DNA of 44,090 bases, from contig JBLHRR010000028.1 in the NCBI GenBank assembly GCA_047626155.1, positions 1-44,090 on the forward strand. Reading direction: 5' to 3'. This DNA is from CALGLS01 sp047626155 (lineage in GTDB: Bacteria; Bacteroidota; Bacteroidia; Chitinophagales; Saprospiraceae). Both the position numbers and the translations under genes were made by a program. This document shows positions 33,380-43,126 of this stretch, piece by piece. Under the pieces are notes generated by a model. That model ran no database searches and was not told the DNA's origin. It saw only the letters and a list, made by a program, of their open reading frames with translations. Each line of letters starts with the position of its first letter. Positions within the stretch are counted from its first letter, which is position 1.

Positions 33380-34600
33380 CTAATGCGCATGCGAATGTCC
33401 TCCAGCTGCTGCTTCTCCCTTTTTCGATTCCGCCATTAAAAAGAAGGCGCCTTCCACTACAACTTCGGCATTCGCTGGGATTGGGTCTATTGGTAATACA
33501 CTCATAAAGCCAAGGTCTGTTTCGCCGCTTTTGATTTGTAATTTTGCGAAGTGCGTTTCGTCTTCATGAACATCTTCTTTTATAAAAATGAATTTTAGTC
33601 CTTTGTCAACTGTGATCGCTTCGATCGGCAAAGTAGCGAGCATTTGTTCCTGATTAATTATTCGTGCTTCTACAAATTCTCCAGGTGATAAGCCTTTGGA
33701 GGAACCTTCAATTTCTGCATGCACATCATAACTATTACTTTCTTCATTCACCAATGTATTAATCCATTTTACTTTAGCTTCCAATATATTTTCAGGTCGG
33801 GATTGTACATAGAATTTTAGCACCTGGCCTTTTTCCAACAAGGTAATATCAGGGCCATAAGCGTTGAGGTGTAAATGCAAATGATCGTTGTCTATAATTT
33901 TCGCGAGCGGCATGCTTGCATTTATGAATTGGCCCATGCTCGCCATGAGGTGTTGGATGACGCCGCTAGCTGGTGCGTAGACATTAAAGGTAGTCTGAAA
34001 GTTTTCGGACGTATTTTGGGAGATCCCAAGACTTCGTAGTTTGGTTTCTAATGCTTTAATGCTGGCTTGAGTTTCGGCTTGCTCCGCTTTTGTCTTTTCA
34101 TAATTTTTTAAAGGACTAATGGATTCTTCGGAAAGAGCTTTCTGGCGGCTTGCTTCTTTATCTAAATAAACCAACTGACTTTTAGCCTGTGATAATGATT
34201 CCTGCCAATCCACTACGTCAAGATTTTCTACGGTAAAAAGCAACTGTCCTTTTTTGACATTTTGTCCGGAAGTGATAGATACTTTTGTAATCCGCCCATC
34301 GAGATTACTACTGGCAATTGACTTCCCGGAAGGAGGTAATTCCACCCGCCCAGTCAGCTTCACCTTGGATTGTATTTTCCGGCTTTCTATTTTTTCATAC
34401 CGGAGCCCGATGTTTTTAATTTGCTCACTGGTCAACGCTATTTCTTTTTCTTCTTCTTCTTCCTCGTGGCCCGCGTCTGCTGCTGCATCACCGTGGTCGT
34501 GACCTTCGTGGGAATCTCCATGATCGTGTCCCTCGTGATCGTGGTTGTGGCAATTGGAGAAGAGGAGGACTGTTAGTAGGATTATTGTTATATATCTCAT
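33380..34600 (-). CDS. His-rich CusB/CzcB-like periplasmic adaptor (membrane fusion protein)
   Basis: A 406-residue lipoprotein that links an RND pump to the outer-membrane channel. The lipobox is FSNC (Cys17). Next comes a His/Asp segment (HNHDHEGHDHGDSHEGHDHG) and an acidic run of EEEEEEKE, then barrel and lipoyl parts (LDGRITKVSITSGQNVKKGQ), an alpha hairpin about 120-190 and a second lipoyl half (VYAPASGVIQHLM). It ends GGHSHAH. His-rich ends at both termini suggest capture of Zn, Co, Ni or Cu. It is the last gene of the efflux operon, 58 bases after the pump. Confidence 0.94.
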   Translation of the reverse strand: MRYITIILLTVLLFSNCHNHDHEGHDHGDSHEGHDHGDAAADAGHEEEEEEKEIALTSEQIKNIGLRYEKIESRKIQSKVKLTGRVELPPSGKSIASSNLDGRITKVSITSGQNVKKGQLLFTVENLDVVDWQESLSQAKSQLVYLDKEASRQKALSEESISPLKNYEKTKAEQAETQASIKALETKLRSLGISQNTSENFQTTFNVYAPASGVIQHLMASMGQFINASMPLAKIIDNDHLHLHLNAYGPDITLLEKGQVLKFYVQSRPENILEAKVKWINTLVNEESNSYDVHAEIEGSSKGLSPGEFVEARIINQEQMLATLPIEAITVDKGLKFIFIKEDVHEDETHFAKLQIKSGETDLGFMSVLPIDPIPANAEVVVEGAFFLMAESKKGEAAAGGHSHAH

Positions 34601-34658
34601 TTTGTATTTTTTATGATTTTCAATCCGAGGTTTATTATCGCAGTATACTTGTAAAAAA

Positions 34659-37600
34659 TCAATTCCCAGTAAAATGTACTATTTGGTTTTGGATGAGCAA
34701 ATATTCTCTTTGCATTTCCAGCAATTGTTGTTTGATTCTAAAATTTTGGTTGTAGGCCGCTACTAAATCTTCGAGTGAGTTTTGGCCGCCTCGCCATGCT
34801 TTTTCGTAAGCAGGCAATAAGGCTTTAGCAGATTCGAGTAAATTCCTTTGCGCAGTCAGATTCTCTTGCAACACAATTTTTAACATCGTCAGCCTTTGTT
34901 GTTCCAATTCCATTTGACTCTGTTGCCATTCGCCTTGTTGCCCTACGGATTCCATTTTATACTTAGTGGCTTCCACTTGTTTGTTCTGATAGCTTTTCGC
35001 AAAAGGCAAATTGATTCCGATTTCGTAACCAAAAAATAAGAGGTCATTATCTATACTTTGAAAACTCAAACCAGCGAAGGGCCGTGGGCTATTATTGGTT
35101 TCAGCCACTTCACTCTGAGCAAGTAGTATCTTTTGTTGCTCCTTATATTGTTGCAGCATCGGATGTTCTCCTTCTTTGGCTTCTTTTGGCAAAACAGTAT
35201 TCTCAAGTAAATCCACCTCGAAATCAAAACCTGTTATCCGATTCATCAATTGTGCTTCATAGGTGGATTTTAGATTTTGAAGCTTCGCTTGTTGTATATT
35301 ATTATCTGCTACCTGTAGCTGCATCCGTTGCACTTCTAATCCGCTCCCTTCGCCTAACGCTACCTTCCGTTTGGCAATAGCCAGCCACTTGTTGAATTGT
35401 TTCTCCTCCTCTTTTTTAAGTTGTAGTGAAGATTTAGAATAAGCTGCTTCGATATATTGACTTGTTATCAATTGCTTGATTTGAATATCCGCCAAAGCTG
35501 CTGGAATCGTAGTAGCATTCATCTGCGCTTCATAATACTTACTATAAGCTTTACCTACTTTTGGCAAACGAAAGGTCTTTGTTAGATTTATAGATTGCAC
35601 TCCTGTTCCTTCATTTAACCCAACCTCCTCTCCACTATAAGAAATTGACCAGGGAGTTGGAGCCAGCGGTTCCGCTGCTTGTGCTGCTAATGCTTTTTGT
35701 TTAAAATCAGCGGCGGCATACAATGGCGTTTTTTCTGTTTCTATTGCTTCCAATAATTCTGACAAAGAGCTTACTTCTTGTGCTTTCATTGGCAGCACCG
35801 CCAGTAGTACTATTGTTATGATGCTCGTTACCTTTGAATTGTTTTCCTTTTTAAAACTTTCCATGATCTGATATAAAATAGGTATAATAATCAAGGTCAA
35901 AAAGGTAGCCGAGATCAAGCCGCCAATAACAACCGTCGCTAAGGGACGCTGTACTTCTGCCCCCGCAGAGTTACTCAGAGCCATTGGAAGAAAACCTAGC
36001 GAAGCCACAGCTGCCGTCATTATAACAGGGCGTAGCCGCACCTCTGTACCTTTTTCAATTATCTTTCGAATATCTTTCATTCCTTCTTTCTTCAGCTGAT
36101 TAAAGTAAGCCACCAGTACAATTCCGTTCAGCACCGCTACTCCGAAAAGGGCGATAAAACCAACTCCGGCGGAAATACTAAAAGGCATACCTCGTAAGTA
36201 CAAAGCCCAAATCCCTCCGATAGCGGAGAGTGGAATGGCCGTAAAAATCAATAGCGCATATCGGACAGATCGGAAGGTCAAAAACAGTAAAAGGAATATT
36301 AATCCTAAAGCCAATGGCACCACAATTAGCAATCGCGCCTTGGCTCTTTCGAAGTTTTCAAACTGGCCACCGTAGCGTACATAGTATCCTGGAGGCAGAT
36401 TCAATCGGGTTGCAAAATTTGTTTTAATGCCTTCTATTAAAGTTGCGATATCCATGTTACGGGCATTCACACCAATGGTAATTCTTCGTTTGGAATCGTC
36501 TCTGGAAATCTGTGAGGGCCCCTCTTCAAAAGAAATGGTTGCCAGTTCCGACATTGGAATTTGCGCACCCGATTCTAAAGAAACCGTAAGATCTCGCAAA
36601 GAACCTATATTTTTTCGGGCCTCTTCTTTCAATCGGATAACGATATCGTATTGCTGTTCGCCTTCATAAAGTTTCCCTGCAACCTTACCTGCGAAAGCGG
36701 TTTGTAGAACATTATTCAGATGAGCGACCGTCACTCCGTATTTATTTAGAGCAGGCCGTTTGTAGTCCACCACCATTTGCTGGAGCCCGGCGGTTGGTTC
36801 CACCTGTATGTCCCCTACCCCATCGAGGGATTCAAGAATGGCTTCCGCTTCGTGTGCTTTTTCCACCAGTACCCCCAAATCTTCGCCATAGATTTTAACG
36901 GCAATGTCCTGACGTATCCCGGTCATCAATTCATTGAAACGCATTTGAATTGGTTGTGTAAATTCGTAAATCACGCCAGGGTATTTACTCAATTCTACTT
37001 CCATCTTTTCGAACATTTCTTCTTTTGTACTGGCAGAAGTCCATTCGGACTTGGGTTTCATAATTACAAAAATATCCCCTGCTTCCAGTGGCATAATATC
37101 CGTTGGAATTTCGGCAGTTCCGATTTTAGTAACTACCTTTTCCACTTCTGGAAAGTTGTTCATTAAAATATCCTGAAGCTTTGCAGAAACCTCTACGCCT
37201 TTTTTAATAGAGCTACCTGTCGGTAAAATTTGATGAAGTGCAAAATCGCCTTCTTCGAGTGTTGGAATAAATTCGCCTCCCATTCTTGTAAACAACCATA
37301 GGCTTCCTACAAAAGTTAACATTGTAATTACAAGTACTGCATATTTCAACTTAAAAGAAAAATCACGCAAGGGCGCATAGAGGCGATATAGAAATCTCAT
37401 GATTCGTTCTGCCCAGCTATTTTCATTGATGGTGGCATTTTTCAATAACATAGCAGACATCATCGGCACATAAGTCAGTGATAAAATCAGGGCACCTAGT
37501 ATGGCGAAACTCACCGTTTGTGCCATTGGAATAAACATTTTTCCTTCGACACCTTCTAAGAATAAAATAGGCAGATATACAATTAGGATAATGACTTCGC

Positions 37601-38951
37601 CAAATGCAGCGGAGCTTCGAATCCGGGTGGCGGCCTGAAAGACCTCCTCCTGCTGTTGCGCAGGACTCAGTTGTTGTTTTTTATTTTTCAGCCCCATCTG
37701 GTGTAATATGGCTTCTACTATAATGACAGCTCCGTCTACGATCAAACCAAAATCCAAAGCGCCCAGGCTCATCAGATTTGCGGAAACGCCAAAGAGCCTC
37801 ATCATACTTACGGCAAACAACATACTTAGCGGAATAACAGAAGCCACAATCAGACCCGCACGTAAATTACCTAATAGCAAAACCAAAATAAAAACGACGA
37901 TAAGGGCTCCTTCCACCAGGTTTTTAATAACGGTAGAAGTTGTACTTTTTACTAATTTTGAGCGATCCAGATATGGTTCTAACATTACTCCTTTGGGAAG
38001 GGAAGCTTTAATCTCTTCGATCCGTTCTTTTACCAAAAGGGTTACCTCATTACTGTTTGCCCCTTTGAGCATCATCACTTGTCCCGCGACTACTTCACCC
38101 TTGCCATTCATAGTTACAGCTCCGAACCTGGGAGCATGTCCAATTACTACCTCCGCTACATTTTTCAATAATACCGGATGTCCTCCAACTCTTTTCACTA
38201 GCAACTCTCCTAACTCTTCTACTGATTCTAACATTCCTTCTCCACGTATAAAGTAGGTCTGATTTGTTTTTTCAATGTAAGAACCTCCGGAGTTGGCGTT
38301 ATTATCCAACACGCATTGATAGAGATCTTCCATTGTCAAATTAAAAGATTGTAAGCGGTTTTGGTCCACTGCTATTTCGTATTGTTTGAGGTAACCTCCT
38401 GAACTGTTCACCTCTACCACGCCGGGCAAACCGATAATTTGGCGCTTGATGATCCAGTCTTGAATACTACGCAATTCTATTGGTCCGTATTGATCTTCAT
38501 AGCCATCTTCGGGGTAAATAACGTATTGGTAAATTTCTCCCAGCCCTGTTGTAATTGGCCCCATTTCCGGCTGGCCATATTCATCCGGAATTTCTGCTTT
38601 TGCCTTTTGTATTTTTTGATTGATTTGTTCTCGTGCCCAATAAATATCGACGTCTTCTTCAAAAACGACTGTAATCACCGATAGCCCAAAACGAGAAATG
38701 GACCGCAGTTCCTCCACTCTTGGAATGTTGCTCATTTCTAATTCCAGCGGAAAAGTTATTAAACGTTCCACTTCCTGAGCGGATAGATTTGGAGACGGCG
38801 TTATTACCTGCACCTGATTGTCCGTGATATCGGGTACCGCATCTAAGGAAAGGTGCTGCAAAGAGTAAGTACCCCAAATGACGAGTCCGAATAACAAGAC
38901 AAATACAATGAGTTTGTTATGGATGGAGAAATGTATTATTTTATCAAACAT
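34659..38951 (-). CDS. CusA/CzcA heavy-metal RND pump fused to a TolC-like outer-membrane factor
   Basis: A 1430-residue fusion. Residues 1-1030 are an HME-RND proton antiporter with twelve membrane helices and two porter domains. Landmarks are the TM4 signature GALDFGLIVDGAVIIVEAIL and GVAVLNGIVLVAYF in the second half. After IPILYQIMESFKKEN, residues about 1040-1058 form a second hydrophobic stretch ending MKAQ, which looks like a signal peptide. It is followed by a TolC-like helical domain of about 370 residues (for example QNSLEDLVAAYNQNFRIKQQ near the end). An ATG at codon 1030 lies at the junction. Similar fusions occur in Bacteroidota. The metal is unknown; Cu/Ag or Zn/Co/Cd are the family options. 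Confidence 0.95.
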   Translation of the reverse strand: MFDKIIHFSIHNKLIVFVLLFGLVIWGTYSLQHLSLDAVPDITDNQVQVITPSPNLSAQEVERLITFPLELEMSNIPRVEELRSISRFGLSVITVVFEEDVDIYWAREQINQKIQKAKAEIPDEYGQPEMGPITTGLGEIYQYVIYPEDGYEDQYGPIELRSIQDWIIKRQIIGLPGVVEVNSSGGYLKQYEIAVDQNRLQSFNLTMEDLYQCVLDNNANSGGSYIEKTNQTYFIRGEGMLESVEELGELLVKRVGGHPVLLKNVAEVVIGHAPRFGAVTMNGKGEVVAGQVMMLKGANSNEVTLLVKERIEEIKASLPKGVMLEPYLDRSKLVKSTTSTVIKNLVEGALIVVFILVLLLGNLRAGLIVASVIPLSMLFAVSMMRLFGVSANLMSLGALDFGLIVDGAVIIVEAILHQMGLKNKKQQLSPAQQQEEVFQAATRIRSSAAFGEVIILIVYLPILFLEGVEGKMFIPMAQTVSFAILGALILSLTYVPMMSAMLLKNATINENSWAERIMRFLYRLYAPLRDFSFKLKYAVLVITMLTFVGSLWLFTRMGGEFIPTLEEGDFALHQILPTGSSIKKGVEVSAKLQDILMNNFPEVEKVVTKIGTAEIPTDIMPLEAGDIFVIMKPKSEWTSASTKEEMFEKMEVELSKYPGVIYEFTQPIQMRFNELMTGIRQDIAVKIYGEDLGVLVEKAHEAEAILESLDGVGDIQVEPTAGLQQMVVDYKRPALNKYGVTVAHLNNVLQTAFAGKVAGKLYEGEQQYDIVIRLKEEARKNIGSLRDLTVSLESGAQIPMSELATISFEEGPSQISRDDSKRRITIGVNARNMDIATLIEGIKTNFATRLNLPPGYYVRYGGQFENFERAKARLLIVVPLALGLIFLLLFLTFRSVRYALLIFTAIPLSAIGGIWALYLRGMPFSISAGVGFIALFGVAVLNGIVLVAYFNQLKKEGMKDIRKIIEKGTEVRLRPVIMTAAVASLGFLPMALSNSAGAEVQRPLATVVIGGLISATFLTLIIIPILYQIMESFKKENNSKVTSIITIVLLAVLPMKAQEVSSLSELLEAIETEKTPLYAAADFKQKALAAQAAEPLAPTPWSISYSGEEVGLNEGTGVQSINLTKTFRLPKVGKAYSKYYEAQMNATTIPAALADIQIKQLITSQYIEAAYSKSSLQLKKEEEKQFNKWLAIAKRKVALGEGSGLEVQRMQLQVADNNIQQAKLQNLKSTYEAQLMNRITGFDFEVDLLENTVLPKEAKEGEHPMLQQYKEQQKILLAQSEVAETNNSPRPFAGLSFQSIDNDLLFFGYEIGINLPFAKSYQNKQVEATKYKMESVGQQGEWQQSQMELEQQRLTMLKIVLQENLTAQRNLLESAKALLPAYEKAWRGGQNSLEDLVAAYNQNFRIKQQLLEMQREYLLIQNQIVHFTGN

Positions 38952-39296
38952 AGATAATTAAAAATTGAGAAGGGATAATTAAAAATTGAAAATTACCTGT
39001 GCGTATCAATTTGGAGAGGTAACCGCAACGACACTACGAATGCGCTACGTTTTTTTCTGCGAACCAACGCAGTAATTGACTAACTCCCAATTTTACTATT
39101 CAACCAAATACGAAGGGGTGTACCAATCAACTAATAAACCAATCAACTAAACTATCATACGCAATAGTTGGGTAATGGATTCTAAAAAGCCTTGAGGTAT
39201 GGCACATTCCTCTTTACTTTCCGTAAAAGTCAAAGGAGTTCATAATGAATTAGAGAGAATTAGTGGTCTATAGTTCATAGTTGAACTATGAACGAG
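38952..39296. other. Intergenic region between the small His-rich gene and the RND pump
   Basis: No gene is visible. It contains a dispersed repeat at 39018-39057 (listed separately). A hairpin GTTCATAG-TTGAA-CTATGAAC at 39273-39293 sits directly after the stop of the small His-rich gene. The hairpin may terminate or process the upstream transcript on the minus strand. A separate pump promoter is possible but no TAnnTTTG was identified with confidence. Confidence 0.35.
39018..39057 (+). repeat. GGTAACCGC/ACG dispersed repeat, copy
   Basis: GGTAACCGCAACGACACTAC, GAATGCGCTACG and a T7 run: the same pattern as at 26944 and 32759, with several substitutions. Confidence 0.5.
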
Positions 39297-39698
39297 CTAA
39301 GATAAGGAGGGTGGTTCTTCTAGACCTGAGGTAAAATCGGCCGAATAGAGTAGGGGAATTATGCTGAAACGATGAGCCATTCCATTGGTTTCTACAGCCA
39401 AAGGAACAGTAGAAGGATGGTCTATTTCGGCGTAATCAATGGTATGGTTGTGAGAATGAGAGCAAGGATGCTGATGCTCACTTTCAGGTTCGTGTACTGC
39501 ATTCGCGGGATCGAGGTAGTGATCCATCAGGAAGTCAGCAAAGGTGAAAATCGTTCCACTGTCTCTGGCATCTTCTTGGTGTTCTGCATAATGCTCTACA
39601 GCACAAGCAAGGTGCAGCAATTGCTGGAAGTCCATCTTCGGAGTAAGTGAACCGATGAGGAAAAAGACAGCTAGTAATATGGACGTGGCTTTTTTCAC
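39297..39698 (-). CDS. Small exported His-rich protein of the metal efflux locus
   Basis: A 133-residue protein with an N-terminal hydrophobic segment (SILLAVFFLIGSLTP) that acts as signal peptide or anchor. A central His-rich stretch, EHQHPCSHSHNHTIDYAEIDH, surrounds one Cys, and two more His occur near the N-terminal half (LLHLACAVEHYAEHQED). Its position first in the minus-strand metal efflux block, upstream of the RND pump, suggests a metal sensor or buffer. The start codon is GTG, and a -7-like box (39704-39711) ends only 5 bases upstream. The transcript would then be nearly leaderless, or translation begins later. Family unknown. Confidence 0.8.
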   Translation of the reverse strand: MKKATSILLAVFFLIGSLTPKMDFQQLLHLACAVEHYAEHQEDARDSGTIFTFADFLMDHYLDPANAVHEPESEHQHPCSHSHNHTIDYAEIDHPSTVPLAVETNGMAHRFSIIPLLYSADFTSGLEEPPSLS

Positions 39699-39703
39699 TA
39701 GGA

Positions 39704-39711
39704 CAAATTTA
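39704..39711 (-). promoter_or_regulatory. Candidate -7 box of the metal efflux operon
   Basis: The minus strand reads TAAATTTG (TAnnTTTG) 5 bases upstream of the GTG at 39698. No -33 TTG is seen at 19-21 bases. Confidence 0.35.
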
Positions 39712-39826
39712 TAAAAAAAATAACTTTAACTGTTAACTTTAACTATTAATTGATACTTAGAAAAAGAAATTAGTTTTGCGTTATAATTTACTCCTTGCTT
39801 GTAACTATTCAGACAGGTTGAAAAGT

Positions 39827-39834
39827 TACCTTTG
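39827..39834 (+). promoter_or_regulatory. Candidate -7 box for the beta-mannosidase gene
   Basis: TACCTTTG (TAnnTTTG) ends 54 bases before the ATG at 39889. The -33 element is not recognisable. Confidence 0.4.
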
Positions 39835-39888
39835 CTAAATACAACAGCAATAAACTCCATTAACATCAATAAAATAAAAACGTAGATC

Positions 39889-42429
39889 ATGCGCCATTTG
39901 TTATTATCCCTTTTACTATTAACACTATTTTCCGCTTGCAAAAAAGACATTGTCACTGATGTTGAATTTGCAGCTCAAATCCAACCATTGAATACGGAGT
40001 GGGAAATGCGACAAGCAGACAACGACGACTGGATGCCGGTTGCTAAGATTCCTTCTACCGTTCATACTGCTTTATTGGATAACAAAAAAATCGAAGATCC
40101 TTTCTATCGGAATAATGAAGCTAAACTCCAATGGATCGAAACTAAGGATTGGGAATATCGAAAACGTTTCAATGTGCCCGAAGCATTACTTGCGGAAGAA
40201 ATCGTGGAATTAAATTTCAAAGGCTTGGATACTTATGCTGATGTTTATCTGAATGGACAAAAAATACTGGAAGCCGATAATATGTTCCGCTCTTGGTTGG
40301 TTGATGTAAAATCATTGTTAAAAAAAGACAACAATGAGCTGCGAATCCATTTCCATAGTGCTACTGCAAAAGACAATGAAAAATGGGCAGCGCTGGGTTA
40401 TGAATTACCGGATGGCAGCAAACGGGCCGTGACTAGAAAAGCAGGATTTCATTATGGCTGGGACTGGGGCCCAAGATTTGTAACAGCGGGGCCTTGGCAA
40501 CCCATCGAAATACGGGCTTGGTCTAAGGCACTGATCAATGACGTTCATTATCGAACCTACCCAAAGGAGGGACAGTCGACAACTATACAGGCCTTTTTTG
40601 ATGTGGATGCAACAGTAGCAGGGCCAGCCATGATTAGTGTTGATCTTGATGGACAGCATTATCAAAAGGAAGTACCGTTAAAAATTGGAAACAATAAAGA
40701 CTCTCTGAGTTTCACTTCAAACGATCTCAAGCTATGGTGGCCAAATGGGCTTGGCGAACAGACCCTTTATCTGATTACCGGTTCTCTTGCTGCTGCTGAC
40801 TTCTCTGATAAAAAAGAAGATCGAATTGGTATCCGGGAGGTCAAACTACAACAAGAGGAAAGCAGCGATGGTTTGAGTTTCACTTTTGTGGTCAATGGAT
40901 TTCCTTTCTTTGCTAAAGGTGCCAATTACATCCCCCAGGATATTTTTCAGGATCGGGTTACAGACGAAAAATACACTACGCTTTTAGGAGACGCGAAACT
41001 CGCCAATATGAATATGCTGCGGGTCTGGGGTGGAGGTATTTATGAAAATGATATCTTCTATAATACCTGTGACGAAATGGGTATTATGGTCTGGCAGGAT
41101 TTCATGTTTGCCAATACAATGGTACCAGGGGATAAGGCTTTTCAGCAAAATGTAGCAGAGGAAGCGAAGGAGCAAGTCAACAGATTAGCCAATCATCCGA
41201 GTATTGCTTTGTGGTGTGGCAACAATGAAATATCGGAAGGCTGGCACCGCTGGGGTTGGCAAGACGGTTTGAGCGAGGAACAAAAAACAAAGACCTGGGC
41301 AGACTATGAAAGCGTCTTCAAAAATATCCTTCCGAATGCGGTTGAGGAATCTGTCGCTGGGAGTATCCCCTATTGGGAAAGCTCTCCACAGTACGGTCGT
41401 GGCGATGCCAATCATGTATATCTTGGAGACTCTCACTACTGGGGTATTTGGCATGATGCGGAACCCTTTGAAAATTTTAAAACAAAAGTCCCACGTTTTA
41501 TGAGTGAATTTGGGTTTCAGTCTTTGCCATCGCTAAGCACCATCAAAACGTTCACCATAGCGGAGGATAGAAATATGGGTTCTGAGGTTATGAAAGCGCA
41601 TCAGAAGCACAGTCGAGGTACGGCACTTATTAAGGAATACATGGCACGTGCTTATCGGACGCCGAAAGGTTTTGACAATTTCGTCTATGTAAGTCAGTTG
41701 TTACAAGCTGATGGGGTAAAGATGGGAATGGAAGCTCATTTGCGTCGACAGCCTTATTGCATGGGCTCTCTTTATTGGCAGTTGAATGATTGCTGGCCCG
41801 TTGCTTCCTGGTCAAGTATTGACAATACCGGCACCTGGAAAGCATTGCATTATGCGGCTAAAAAAACTTTTGAGCCTATTCACCTTTCTATGGAATTAAG
41901 GGAGAATCGTATTAGTCCTATGGCTATTAATACCACACGGGACACAGTTAACATTCTAGCGCAGATTAAAATACAAAACTTCAATGGAGAGGTTGTATTT
42001 ACTAGAGTAACTCCTATTACGGTGCCTGCTATGGGTACGAAGTTAATTTCTGGGGGCACGGTTCAGCAGGTAGCTCGTAAAACAGAAATTAATGAAGCTA
42101 TCGTTGGTATAAATTTATTGAGAACAGATAGTAGTTTTATTTCGGGTGATCACATTTTTTTGGTCAAGCCGAAAGACTTGAACTTAACAAAACCTAACAT
42201 TAGTACTACTATGACAAAGACTGCTGAAGGGTTTGTTATTCGCATGGAGACTGATGTGTTGGCGAAGTCTGTTTATTTGGAAGTGGCGGAGGCTGGTTGG
42301 TTTGATGACAATTATTTTGATTTGTTGCCGGGGACGGTGAAGGAGGTTTTGTTTGTGCCTGCTGTGGAGGGGGCGAGTTTGTCTTTGGAGCAGTTGGGAG
42401 TTCGGTCTTTGATTGATAGTTATGAGTAG
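39889..42429 (+). CDS. Glycoside hydrolase family 2 beta-mannosidase, lipoprotein
   Basis: An 846-residue enzyme that removes terminal beta-mannose residues from glycans. The lipobox FSAC (Cys17) anchors it to a membrane. The jelly-roll domain has FKGLDTYADVYLNGQKI and HYGWDWGPRFVTAGPW, and the Ig-like domain includes LWWPNGLGEQTLYL. The TIM barrel carries MNMLRVWGGGIYENDIFYN. Catalytic acid/base Glu447 sits in WCGNNE and nucleophile Glu540 in MSEFGFQS. C-terminal sandwiches follow. The WGPR and Trp-rich motifs are typical of mannosidases rather than galactosidases in this family. It stands alone without a SusC/D pair in the window. A terminator follows. Confidence 0.96.
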   Translation: MRHLLLSLLLLTLFSACKKDIVTDVEFAAQIQPLNTEWEMRQADNDDWMPVAKIPSTVHTALLDNKKIEDPFYRNNEAKLQWIETKDWEYRKRFNVPEALLAEEIVELNFKGLDTYADVYLNGQKILEADNMFRSWLVDVKSLLKKDNNELRIHFHSATAKDNEKWAALGYELPDGSKRAVTRKAGFHYGWDWGPRFVTAGPWQPIEIRAWSKALINDVHYRTYPKEGQSTTIQAFFDVDATVAGPAMISVDLDGQHYQKEVPLKIGNNKDSLSFTSNDLKLWWPNGLGEQTLYLITGSLAAADFSDKKEDRIGIREVKLQQEESSDGLSFTFVVNGFPFFAKGANYIPQDIFQDRVTDEKYTTLLGDAKLANMNMLRVWGGGIYENDIFYNTCDEMGIMVWQDFMFANTMVPGDKAFQQNVAEEAKEQVNRLANHPSIALWCGNNEISEGWHRWGWQDGLSEEQKTKTWADYESVFKNILPNAVEESVAGSIPYWESSPQYGRGDANHVYLGDSHYWGIWHDAEPFENFKTKVPRFMSEFGFQSLPSLSTIKTFTIAEDRNMGSEVMKAHQKHSRGTALIKEYMARAYRTPKGFDNFVYVSQLLQADGVKMGMEAHLRRQPYCMGSLYWQLNDCWPVASWSSIDNTGTWKALHYAAKKTFEPIHLSMELRENRISPMAINTTRDTVNILAQIKIQNFNGEVVFTRVTPITVPAMGTKLISGGTVQQVARKTEINEAIVGINLLRTDSSFISGDHIFLVKPKDLNLTKPNISTTMTKTAEGFVIRMETDVLAKSVYLEVAEAGWFDDNYFDLLPGTVKEVLFVPAVEGASLSLEQLGVRSLIDSYE

Positions 42430-42515
42430 TTTGGCGAAAATTCTATTTAGTGTATTTACTCACGCAGAGGGCGGAGAGGGCGCAGAGCGAGGTGCAAAAA
42501 ACATGGGATTGGGGG

Positions 42516-42556
42516 AATCACGAGTAAGAATATTTGTTTTTACTCGTGATTTTTTT
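42516..42556 (+). terminator. Rho-independent terminator of the beta-mannosidase gene
   Basis: AATCACGAGTAA pairs perfectly with TTACTCGTGATT (42540-42551) around a 12-base loop, followed by a T run. An ACGCAGAGGGCGGAGAGGGC-type repeat lies upstream at about 42461-42490. Confidence 0.85.
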
Positions 42557-42776
42557 GCCTGAAACTTTACTATTCGTTATTCATTTTGGAAATCTTAACG
42601 CATATCAATCCGTTGGCACCATACACCTTTTCACAATACACTTACATAGACATAAGTACTAAAAAAATTGGTTGGGCCACCACTTACTATTAAAACGACG
42701 GCTGCTTGGCATTTCAGTCAAAAATCCAATATGTAGAAATCACGATAGAAGGTTCTAATGCATCTATTCAGTACAT

Positions 42777-42857
42777 AGCAGTTAGCTATTGGCAGTTAGC
42801 AGTTTGCCTCCCTATAATGCGCGATAGTGGGAAGCTATCTGCTATTTACCAACTGCT
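42777..42857. repeat. Imperfect inverted repeat carrying the CGCGATAGTGGGAA motif
   Basis: The ends 42777-42800 and 42834-42857 match as inverted repeats at 18 of 24 positions, beginning AGCAGTT. The centre contains CCCTAT..ATAGTGGG and the exact reverse complement (42819-42833) of TTCCCACTATCGCGC at 22116-22130. It encodes nothing and may be a degenerate miniature element. Confidence 0.5.
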
Positions 42858-42894
42858 GAAAAGTTACGTTTTAACCCGCCCGCCAACGCAGTCG

Positions 42895-43123
<229 letters not shown>

Positions 43124-43126
<3 letters not shown>

